A stretch of DNA of 64,000 bases from Saccharomycopsis phalli (lineage: Eukaryota; Ascomycota; Saccharomycetes; Ascoideales; Saccharomycopsidaceae), in NCBI GenBank assembly GCA_020342235.1, contig CP073213.1, positions 1,590,501 to 1,654,500 on the forward strand, written 5' to 3'. The notes under the pieces are model-generated. The model saw nothing but the letters and a program-made list of their open reading frames with translations, had not been told where the DNA came from and did no database searches. How positions within the stretch are numbered: the first letter of the stretch is position 1; every line of letters starts with the position of its first letter. A program made the translations under genes and the position numbers. This document shows positions 56,517 to 64,000 of the stretch, piece after piece.

Positions 56517-58496
56517 TTAGTTTTTCTCGTAAAGCGTCATGTAAATGGCAGCCAGATCATTTAAAACGGTAAGTTCGGTAACTTCTGATATATCAGTATC
56601 GCTAATTCTCCAATACGGCTTCTTCACGATACTGGGTAATTTTCTCTCATTTTCAGTACGCCTTAAACTTGAGTTTCTACTTAAGCTGCCCTCACTATCG
56701 CTTATTCCTAGAGAACTTAAAGAGCTGAAAGAGCTATTTCTCACGTCACTAGGAGACGAAGTAGATCCTGAAAGAGTATTAGGACTAAAGATTTGTCTGA
56801 GAGAGTTTGCCCGCCTTGTTGATGAGCTCCGTGAGACTATGGGCTCTTGATCAGACAATTGCTCATTATTATTGGCAGATGCCTCTGATATTTGCTCACC
56901 GCTAAGTTCGTTTCCGTGAATGTCAACAGCAAGGACATCCGTAAGAGAATCATCGATAGTTTCAAACTTAACCTTCTGAGAGTCTTCTTCGAATTGGGAC
57001 TTTAGCTCAAAGTAATCGGCCTCATGCCCCTTCTCGTATTCAATATTCGAAAGATCAATAATAGGATTTTTGTTGATTATTCCAGTAGCAGACTTGTAGT
57101 ACATTGGCTTTTTCTTATACGATTCATAATGGCCATAGTAATGGCTTCCAGTGTGACGTACTGCGGCTTTTAAATTATACTCGAGCACTTCAATTGACTG
57201 TTTATCTTCGAGGTCCATATGTTTGACTGTATGAAGTAACTCGCTAGTTAAATCAATTGGATCACGCAGCTCGGAATATGTAGAATCAATGCTCAGCTCG
57301 TCGTCCTCAAGCTTCTCTTGAACTTTATATTCATGATATATCCTCCGATTTACACGAAGGTTGACCTTACTGTCGATCTTTACCCTGCATGTATTCTTAG
57401 TGGATGAATTATTCTCAAATATAGATCTTGATAAATGTATTATCAATATTTGAGGCAATTTAATCATGTAATTGTTCTTGATTATAGTTGATTTCAAATG
57501 TGATGTCTTAAGTCCCCTATAATCATAAGTATCAATATAATGGCTCAAATCCTTGTCACTTAACTCGTCGTTAATTTTACACGTATTTTCCAAACGTTTC
57601 AACTTTTCATAGTATTTAGAAGTTGGGTTTTCTTGTTTTAAAATAGCCTTTATTTTGCAATTCAAACACGAGTAATCACTAATATTCTCTGACGAATTCT
57701 TCATAATCAAGTTATCCAACGTGATTTCTCGTTGAGTAGGAACTGGAAACGACAAGATTGCAGTTGGATATTTTGATAAATTAGACTTCTGGAGACAGGA
57801 CAAGCAGGTAAACTGAGAGATGGCAAACCCGTGAAACGGGAAATTAGGAATGACCAAATTATTAAGGAAGTGGGTAGTTTCTTTGTCATTAATATTGTTT
57901 TTCGACAAGGCTTCTTTATAGTCACTGACTAATTTTACCAAATTCAAATATTCCGTCTCCAATGTTTGTAAAATTATTTGAAATAACTCATGGGCGTCAT
58001 GTTGGTTAGACGAAATTCTAGAGCTGTAAATGGTTTCAATGACTTTCAAAAAAGGTCTCACCCCAATAATGGTTCTTCCGGTTACCGGTGCATTTAACTT
58101 GTAAATATACTTTGATAATTCGTGGTGTAACGGTATCAAATTCTCTACCGTTTTGTTCACGTCATGTTTGCTAGTAGTGTAAAATTGAATGAAATCCTGA
58201 TGGAACTGATTAATCAAGTTTAAGTATACAATAAGATAATTTGACGAAGATAACATTTGTAGCACCGAATTAGCAAAACAGTCATTTTTGGGATTCCGCA
58301 TCCCGGTGGTGAATTTATCAATCCTCTTACTGAACATTTTTCTTTGGTCTTGTTTAATAGTAGGTAATAGAATATAAGTGCCTAAAGAAAGTACCCCAGT
58401 AAGGAAAAGCCAAAATTTGATATTAAATAGCTTGACGTGAAAATTAAATTCTACCTTCTGCCCTATCCGGAGATTCTGGCTTGAGAACCATTGCAT
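56517..58496 (-). CDS. UBP1: Membrane-anchored ubiquitin-specific protease UBP1
   Basis: Deubiquitinating cysteine protease of the USP family. The 659-residue product (ATG at 58494-58496) has a single N-terminal membrane helix (about 26-46, FWLFLTGVLSLGTYILLP), which marks Ubp1 among yeast USPs, then the Cys box GMRNPKNDCFANSVLQML with catalytic Cys73, the QHDAHELFQIIL segment (about 168-179), a zinc site (CLSC and CLNC) and the His box HTGSHYYGHYESYKKKPMYY (His near residue 456). The segment before the Cys reads PKND rather than the common GNT. A Ser-rich tail follows. It is divergent from the PDCD5 gene over 211 bp. Confidence 0.9.
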   Translation of the reverse strand: MQWFSSQNLRIGQKVEFNFHVKLFNIKFWLFLTGVLSLGTYILLPTIKQDQRKMFSKRIDKFTTGMRNPKNDCFANSVLQMLSSSNYLIVYLNLINQFHQDFIQFYTTSKHDVNKTVENLIPLHHELSKYIYKLNAPVTGRTIIGVRPFLKVIETIYSSRISSNQHDAHELFQIILQTLETEYLNLVKLVSDYKEALSKNNINDKETTHFLNNLVIPNFPFHGFAISQFTCLSCLQKSNLSKYPTAILSFPVPTQREITLDNLIMKNSSENISDYSCLNCKIKAILKQENPTSKYYEKLKRLENTCKINDELSDKDLSHYIDTYDYRGLKTSHLKSTIIKNNYMIKLPQILIIHLSRSIFENNSSTKNTCRVKIDSKVNLRVNRRIYHEYKVQEKLEDDELSIDSTYSELRDPIDLTSELLHTVKHMDLEDKQSIEVLEYNLKAAVRHTGSHYYGHYESYKKKPMYYKSATGIINKNPIIDLSNIEYEKGHEADYFELKSQFEEDSQKVKFETIDDSLTDVLAVDIHGNELSGEQISEASANNNEQLSDQEPIVSRSSSTRRANSLRQIFSPNTLSGSTSSPSDVRNSSFSSLSSLGISDSEGSLSRNSSLRRTENERKLPSIVKKPYWRISDTDISEVTELTVLNDLAAIYMTLYEKN

Positions 58497-58707
58497 TGGC
58501 AATGACGTAATCAGTTATGTACTTCTCGGTGATTAGATAAATTGAAACTTGACAAATAAATTCTCTAAACGTGTCCACTTCTGTTTATTCCAGTGATTAT
58601 TTTGCTTTAATATAATACCTTGCTTTCTACGGTTCCCTCGTCGGCGGGCACATAACCTGAACAGACTAGAATTTTTTCGGGCCCTATTCATTACAACAAC
58701 CTCAAAC

Positions 58708-59103
58708 ATGGATGACACAGAACTACAAGCTATAAGACAAGCTAGACTTGCAGAACTTCGAAAAACTTCGGGGAGTGGAGAAAGGTAAGTACATATGGTT
58801 TTTTATAGAATATATAAACTAAAAATTAGTCAAGCGTCTACCACAATACTATCACAGTTATTAGAACCACAAGCCAGAGAACGATTATCAAGAGTGAACA
58901 TGGTTCGTCCGGAACGGGCCAAGGCTGTAGAAACATACATCACAAAATTAGCACAAACAGGCCAATTGAAACGAAAGATGACAGAACAAGAGATTGTCGA
59001 AATTTTAAACGGGATAGCTAGAGATGAGGGAAAGCAAAATGAAACAAAGATTGTATTTAATAGAAAATCAGATTTAAGCGACGACGATGACTTTTTTGAT
59101 TAA
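58708..59103 (+). CDS. SDD2: PDCD5 homologue, one 45-nt intron
   Basis: Small DNA-binding-fold protein of the PDCD5/TFAR19 family (YMR074C in S. cerevisiae). Exons are 58708-58784 and 58830-59103, giving 116 residues. The intron (58785-58829, 45 nt) starts GTAAGT and ends ATTAG; the branch site is weak (AAACTAAAA), so the acceptor should be confirmed, although the joined frame is exactly right. The product begins MDDTELQAIRQARLAELRK, has the family block LLEPQARERLSRVNMVRPERAKAVE, the EIVEILNGIA helix and the acidic DDDDFFD terminus, all diagnostic. Its stop codon overlaps that of CSE1 on the opposite strand. Confidence 0.93.
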
Positions 59104-61958
59104 ACGCTTGTTAAATCCTTTTGTAGTTCAATGTTTAGTTGAGATATAATTGAAGAATCTAAGCATTTTACTTTCTGAAGAAATTCTCTCTTCAAGTCTT
59201 TGACCTCTAGCACAAAATTCTTGTTGCCAATAACCGCCAATTTCAGATAAGTAGAACCAAATGTGAACTCTTCCAACTCCAATTCATTAATTATGTTATC
59301 GTCTTGGTTGGTGGATGTTGGGTGCACATATATCTGGTTACTTTGCAAAAGCATGTACAACTGGTTTAAAGTTTCAATCAAGTAACCCGAGTAACGTTGT
59401 TGAAAGATATTGCTGGTTGTCACTATATCTGACAACCCCATAACCACAATCTTTTTATCATTTAGGTTGGTTATTTCTATAATATTTGGCAAGATGATAC
59501 TCTTGAATATGTTGCCAAATAATTCAGGCTGTAACTGGTCAATAAATTCTATAGGGTAGTTTGAGCCCAATTTCAAGGCAAGGGTGTTAACAAACACCAT
59601 GAATCGTTTAATAAATTTTGAATTAGTTCTTGAGTTCTGCAATTTTATGAGAATCAAGTTGGCCAACTGGTTCATGTGAGCGGTGAGTTGGTTGATATCG
59701 ATATTGCATAATATTGCTAATAATAAGTCAAATCCATACTGATAATTCAATTTTGATGATATTAATTTTTGGAATACGCCGAGAAGTGCGGTGAGATTAT
59801 CATTAAAACTTGACGTGTCAAATTCAATAATGTCAATCAAAAGTCTGGTGGTTGGGGGAATATTGCCCTTAAATTCCCACAACGTTGGCGATAACAAAGG
59901 TCTGATAAGTTGAGAATAATAAGATGGCAAAGGACCCTTCGGTAACACCTCAAGTAAAAACCCGAATATCTGCATAATGTAGCTGATAAATTCATCATTG
60001 GCTAGGATCACCATAAATCGAGGTATAATCAATTGAACAAAATCGTTAATATATTCCCGATTATAACTGATAATACATCCAACACACTCAAAACAATAGT
60101 GACTGAATCGTGGATTTGATGGATTCTTAGAGATGATTTCTATCATCTCAACCAACTGTGTCATAATTTCACCAATGAAAGGTTTGTCATGAGATAAACT
60201 GTCATTAGTAAGTATCAAAATTTTCATTAAACATCTCAACAAGTAATCATTCTCTGACATTTTCTCGGGAATATTCTTATTAATTAAAATCTGCTTAAAT
60301 AATTTCCCAATCAATTCCTTGGAAGAGTCTTTAATATCTGACTTATTGAATAAAAATTTGTGATCATTATCTCTCAAACTGAAAACCTTTTCAATGGTTA
60401 TTGCTGAATAGGTGCTAATGATATAGTTGTTTGAATTTAAATGATTCAATAATAGTGGCAAGATCTCAATTAACTGGGATTTTGTAAACTGGTTTCTAAA
60501 TGTATAGATATACTTAACCGAATCCACAATTAAGATAGGATTAATGTCCGACTGAGGATTAATTAAATCATTTGCTAAATTGGTTTGGAAAAAATTAATA
60601 ATATCGACTAGGAGATTGGTGGATGTTATTCCGGTATTTGTGATATTTCCCTTGGCAGCAATAGCTATGTACAAATAAATAGCCACATCCTTTTGTCTCC
60701 AATTCTTGTTATTGGATTTAAACTCGTCAAGGAAGCTAACGATGTATCGCATAATTACCTCTGTTACCAAGGATTCATTCTTGTCTTTCAACTCCCTCAA
60801 TAGCTCAGTAGAACTACTTCTTCTACTATTGGAATCCTGATTCTCAATGTCTCTTTTAATATACTCGATTGGATCATCTTCGAACAATTCTTCATCACTT
60901 TCTCGAAGTGTAATGTTTGGCAAAATTATTCTTAAAAACACGTCATCGATCGAAGAGTCACTGTCAAATAATTTGAAGTAGGCTGGTAATTTTACCACAG
61001 ACGTCAAAAACCCAAGACATTTGGAAACTAAGATATCGTACTTCACCTGCAATGTTAAGCCATTTAGCTGCTCGTAAATCGTCTGAATAAACTTTTCAAT
61101 TAAAGGTTCAAAGACGTCTTCATATCTAGTAATGTAAAGTTGAAGTAAATCCACAATACTAGATTTAACTTTCGTGGCAACATCAGTAAGTTCATCCTCA
61201 CTATTATCAACCAAAAGCTCGTTGGTAAATGTCATATACTTGTAAACATATTCCATTAATTGGTTCAAATTATCTTCAAAAAATTCTGGAATATCCTGGC
61301 AGTTGAAGTCGTAGTATATTTTGAATATCAATAGTAAATTCTCAAATAACTCAGACAAAAGCTGTTGGTTCTGTAAATTCTTGGCAATTGAAAGATCTGT
61401 TTCTATTAACAATTTCATCCAAGGCTGTGCAAACTTATCAAGGGCAAATTTAATCTCCAAGAACAACTCATCTGATCTGAACAATGGAGCCCATCGTTTA
61501 AATATAGAATGGGCGACAGTTAATATACCGTTAATATTTCCAACGGTAGATTGATCCGAAATGCTACCCACCAAATCATCCAATAAGTTCTGCCAATTAT
61601 GAGGGAAATCACTCTCGGCTATTAACGATATAGACTCACCGATTTGCTTTTTTAGGTTCTGATTATTTAAGTTGATCATAAGCTTAACAATTTTGCTCTT
61701 TATATTGTTAACATCCTCTGAATTCAACTTATGGTTTCCATCAGAGTCAACCCACTGTCTTTTAATTAAATTTTTAAAGTACAATGCTGAGGCAAGTTTG
61801 ACTGCATCTGAGGAGTTGGAAGTATCAACAATGCTCAACAAATAAATTGGAAACCCGGGAGTGGTTTCTAGCGATTTTAATTGTGCTTCCGCCTCCTTGG
61901 CCGTGCTGGCATTTAACGATTGCTGTAGGCAATTAATTATGTTTGTTATTTCCGCCAT
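59100..61958 (-). CDS. CSE1: CSE1 (CAS), importin-alpha export receptor
   Basis: Karyopherin that, with Ran-GTP, returns importin-alpha from nucleus to cytoplasm. The 952-residue product has the importin-beta N-terminus (LQQSLNASTAKEAEAQLKSLETTPGFPIYLL), the conserved ASALYFKNLIKRQWVDSDGNHKLNSEDV stretch (about 56-83), SDFPHNWQNLLDDLV (115-129), and a solenoid of HEAT repeats with FNCQDIPEFFEDN and GPLPSYYSQLIRPLLSPTLWEFKGNIPPTTRLL in the C-terminal half. Length is close to S. cerevisiae Cse1 (960). The start ATG is at 61956-61958; a CACGTG lies 49 bp upstream. It ends tail-to-tail with the PDCD5 gene, sharing 4 bp. Confidence 0.97.
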   Translation of the reverse strand: MAEITNIINCLQQSLNASTAKEAEAQLKSLETTPGFPIYLLSIVDTSNSSDAVKLASALYFKNLIKRQWVDSDGNHKLNSEDVNNIKSKIVKLMINLNNQNLKKQIGESISLIAESDFPHNWQNLLDDLVGSISDQSTVGNINGILTVAHSIFKRWAPLFRSDELFLEIKFALDKFAQPWMKLLIETDLSIAKNLQNQQLLSELFENLLLIFKIYYDFNCQDIPEFFEDNLNQLMEYVYKYMTFTNELLVDNSEDELTDVATKVKSSIVDLLQLYITRYEDVFEPLIEKFIQTIYEQLNGLTLQVKYDILVSKCLGFLTSVVKLPAYFKLFDSDSSIDDVFLRIILPNITLRESDEELFEDDPIEYIKRDIENQDSNSRRSSSTELLRELKDKNESLVTEVIMRYIVSFLDEFKSNNKNWRQKDVAIYLYIAIAAKGNITNTGITSTNLLVDIINFFQTNLANDLINPQSDINPILIVDSVKYIYTFRNQFTKSQLIEILPLLLNHLNSNNYIISTYSAITIEKVFSLRDNDHKFLFNKSDIKDSSKELIGKLFKQILINKNIPEKMSENDYLLRCLMKILILTNDSLSHDKPFIGEIMTQLVEMIEIISKNPSNPRFSHYCFECVGCIISYNREYINDFVQLIIPRFMVILANDEFISYIMQIFGFLLEVLPKGPLPSYYSQLIRPLLSPTLWEFKGNIPPTTRLLIDIIEFDTSSFNDNLTALLGVFQKLISSKLNYQYGFDLLLAILCNIDINQLTAHMNQLANLILIKLQNSRTNSKFIKRFMVFVNTLALKLGSNYPIEFIDQLQPELFGNIFKSIILPNIIEITNLNDKKIVVMGLSDIVTTSNIFQQRYSGYLIETLNQLYMLLQSNQIYVHPTSTNQDDNIINELELEEFTFGSTYLKLAVIGNKNFVLEVKDLKREFLQKVKCLDSSIISQLNIELQKDLTSV

Positions 61959-62935
61959 GACTACTAGGAGTTTAAAAAAATTTCATCATAGTATACAATA
62001 ACTGATCACGTGCACATACCTATCTCAGTGTTTACATAAACAACCGGTTAAGCAGCATCATGTACTGTTGATGTGGTGGAATAACATCGGTGATACGCCA
62101 CCAGATGGCGATCATGAGTCGCTCACTGGCGATTAACATACTCGCGAGAGTACAGTGTATACTAATCAGTGACTTACACTCTTGTAACGGGCAATTCCCG
62201 GTACCTCCCTTTTGGTATATGACTGGCACGTGAATCACTCTACGTGTTACCCTAGGGTAAGCGGCCAACCTGCAGATTGTATCTAAAAGCCAACATGCAA
62301 AGCCTCGAGAAAGAGGAGAAGGATGCCACTAGAAAGAACTATAAATACATGACGCCAGGCCTTATGGCCAACAAACCTTTTACCTACATCTTGTAAGCTT
62401 GTCTTCCTTGAAAACCGGATTATAACAATAATAATATAAGGAGGTAATTATTAGGCCCATTATCCTAACGGACCTAAAATATTACAACTCTCAATATCGC
62501 GTAATGTAGACCAAGTATTTCAATACCGTCAATGAGAACGAAAATATGGTATATAAAAAGCCAACAGGTCCTTTGGACGTGTACCTCATCGGTCTTCTAG
62601 GCGATCATACTCAAATTAGATTTGCCATTAAAGTAGTTAATGTAAAATTTTATAAATAAAGTATCAGACTGAGATCCAAGCAGAATGACAACATTATTGT
62701 ACACTAAAACTTCTGAGTTGCGACCAGTGTTACCAATTTAGCATTATGTGCTTATTGCTAGATTTCTAACTAAACTAACAAATACCAGGAAATGGCCAGG
62801 AAAAAAATGTAGCTAATCAATCGCATGCTTCGGCAACGTGGTACTACTTTGTGATTACTTGAGTTCAATACCTTTTCTGTGAGACTGGACTATATAGTGA
62901 GAGCTGAACTATTCAAGTACTAAGACACATCATTA
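61959..62935. other. Gene-free region upstream of CSE1
   Basis: It contains CACGTG boxes (62007-62012 and 62227-62232) and a perfect 14-bp palindrome TTACCCTAGGGTAA (62247-62260). No gene or known RNA was recognised; a 78-codon frame at 62032-62268 has no support. Confidence 0.5.
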
Positions 62936-63388
62936 TGTTGATAGGCTAAACCTAAGTTTCGATGACTCGTCGGTGGCATACGATGTGTAAAAGCCTCTTA
63001 AAGTAATGACTTATGTTATAGTTTAAATCGCAGTAGATTTGCTTTACGAAAGCATCAATTTAATTCCAAAAAAAATAACAAAATATTCAGTTCTTCATTC
63101 GGTAAAGATATTATATCTATATTTACCTCATCTTTACTTTTCTGCTGCCAGACGAATTTCCCGGTTTATTATATAATCTTCACTGAATAGCTTTGTTAGC
63201 CATTATTAATATTTTAGTAGTTTATTTTACCATTAAAACTTACATTTAATATCCTATCATTTATTTTCACAAGTTTAGCAACCGTATTATAAAGGCCATT
63301 AATAAACTGCGAGATCTGTGGTTCATTTGAGTTCAAAATTTTACAAGTTAAAAGCCAAGTAGAATATGAGGTACGTCACCTATCAACA
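62936..63388. mobile_element. Candidate solo LTR (copia-like termini), about 453 bp
   Basis: The segment begins TGTTGATAGG and ends CCTATCAACA, a perfect 10-bp terminal inverted repeat of the TGTTG...CAACA type common to yeast copia-family LTRs. It lies about 510 bp upstream of a tRNA gene, a usual landing zone of such elements. The flanking five bases differ (catta against caaca), no internal coding region or second LTR is present, and no second copy is in the window. If real, it is an old solitary remnant. Confidence 0.35.
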
Positions 63389-63410
63389 CAACAAGCATTC
63401 TGTTGTGTTG
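63384..63410. repeat. Perfect 10-bp inverted repeat with 7-nt loop
   Basis: CAACACAACA (63384-63393) and TGTTGTGTTG (63401-63410) are exact complements separated by seven bases, at the right edge of the candidate LTR. It may be a hairpin, or the meeting point of two element ends. Confidence 0.6.
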
Positions 63411-63900
63411 TAATATATAGGGTCTCTTTCTTGGAATCTTCAATTGGATCCATGAATGATGTCTATATACTTCCAATGATAATGGCCGACCAACTAAAGT
63501 CGGTGTACTAATTGTCATACCAGCAATTTACTTTTATCTGTGATATAATGCAGATGATTATATCAAAAATCAATGGGTTGAGTCCGGGAGTGTCAATAAG
63601 CAATTGTTGCGATGTTGGAGAATTGAATGGGTTAACAGAAGACATTGCTTTTGACAAGGGGGAATAGATAAGCATGTATTTCATTCTTCTTTTAAATTGT
63701 ATAGTTGATGTTATTCATATTTGGTCAAGCAGAGGACCTCCTAGATTTTTTATATTGTAATGGTGTAACTGCACATCAGATTTATCTGTCATGATCAAGT
63801 TATAAAAATATACGACGCATTTGTCAACCAATCTAAGAAAAATTTGAATCGAAAAATGATCAGAATATTATTTCAAAAAATAAAAAACAAAACAAGAAGT
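63411..63900. other. tRNA upstream flank
   Basis: AT-rich, with no gene seen. It includes TATA-like sequence (TTATAAAAATATA, about 63801-63813) roughly 90 bp upstream of the tRNA and an A-rich stretch just before it. Confidence 0.45.
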
Positions 63901-63998
63901 GTTACAGTGGCCGAGTGGTTAAGGCGATGCCCTGCTATAGTATGGCCTAAGTTAGGCATTGGGTTTTACCTGCGCAGGTTCGAATCCTGTCTGTGACG
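63901..63998 (+). tRNA. tS(GCU): tRNA-Ser (anticodon GCU) with 16-nt intron
   Basis: Decodes AGC and AGU. The acceptor stem pairs 63901-63907 (GTTACAG) with 63991-63997 (CTGTGAC), followed by discriminator G at 63998, the serine identity base. The D-stem is GCC/GGC, the anticodon stem ATGCC (63927-63931) with GGCAT (63955-63959), and the anticodon GCT is at 63934-63936. A 16-nt intron (63938-63953) lies one base 3' of the anticodon, the canonical position. The long variable arm (GGT/ACC stem) is typical of tRNA-Ser, and the T-arm is GCAGG TTCGAAT CCTGT. It is not the CAG-anticodon serine tRNA that defines CTG-clade yeasts. The window ends two bases later. Confidence 0.97.
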
Positions 63999-64000
63999 CC

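Noticed and set aside
56223-56564. 113-codon hydrophobic frame on the plus strand
   Set aside because: No ATG at its start, overlaps the UBP1 end, low-complexity Tyr/Val composition typical of AT-rich DNA.
62032-62268. 78-codon frame upstream of CSE1
   Set aside because: Overlaps several regulatory-looking palindromes and has no features of a protein.

Overview
The window is a nuclear chromosome segment from a budding yeast (Saccharomycotina). It is densely packed with genes on both strands, mostly intron-poor, with a mean spacing near 2 kb, many divergent pairs sharing 130-340 bp promoters and many convergent pairs with almost touching ends. Spliced genes carry GTATGT/GTGAGT/GTAAGT donors, and branch points are mostly of the TACTAAC type. 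CTG codons are rare and often fall where relatives carry Ser, Asn or Ala (EHT1-like, LTP1, GAPDH), which suggests the CTG-Ser clade (Debaryomycetaceae-like yeasts). If so, CTG should be read as serine throughout; one site in VRG4 fits leucine better, so this is an inference. I cannot name a species.

Layout. 1-3.5 kb: VRG4 (cut by the window edge), LTP1, MGR2, SEC62 and a small orphan. 3.5-4.9 kb: a long gene-free region, the upstream region of RGT1. 4.9-15.5 kb: RGT1, ECM31, an EHT1/EEB1 acyltransferase, a phosphopantothenoylcysteine decarboxylase (CAB3/SIS2 family), GAPDH, a coiled-coil protein and PNG1. 15.5-15.7 kb: the U5 spliceosomal snRNA, sitting in what looks like an empty gap. 16-25 kb: two unrecognised proteins, MTC5/SEA3 and eIF4G. 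25-34.7 kb: UTP21, VAM6, RXT3 and an unknown helical protein. 34.9-45 kb: RPL31 (eL31), a small single-pass membrane protein, DUS4, DUS3, YET3, SFP1 and a seipin (SEI1). 44-62 kb: SNT1, BRE1, AHK1, UBP1, a PDCD5 homologue and CSE1. 62-64 kb: gene-poor, with a candidate solo LTR and, at the very end, an intron-containing tRNA-Ser(GCU).

The gene order itself is informative. From memory of Saccharomyces cerevisiae, the 25-56 kb stretch interleaves genes found on chromosome XII (DUS3, SFP1, SEI1, DUS4, RPL31B, UTP21) with genes on chromosome IV (YET3, AHK1, BRE1, RPL31A, RXT3, VAM6), i.e. the unduplicated form of a whole-genome-duplication block. The 1.5-15.5 kb stretch does the same for MGR2-PNG1-EEB1-SEC62 (chromosome XVI) and ECM31-EHT1 (chromosome II). 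This agrees with the homology calls, including weak ones such as seipin and AHK1.

Functionally many genes belong to growth control: nutrient signalling to TORC1 (MTC5, VAM6), its transcription factor (SFP1), ribosome parts and assembly (RPL31, UTP21), translation (eIF4G) and glucose repression (RGT1). Others are chromatin regulators (RXT3, SNT1, BRE1). No plasmid, prophage, CRISPR or whole transposon is present.
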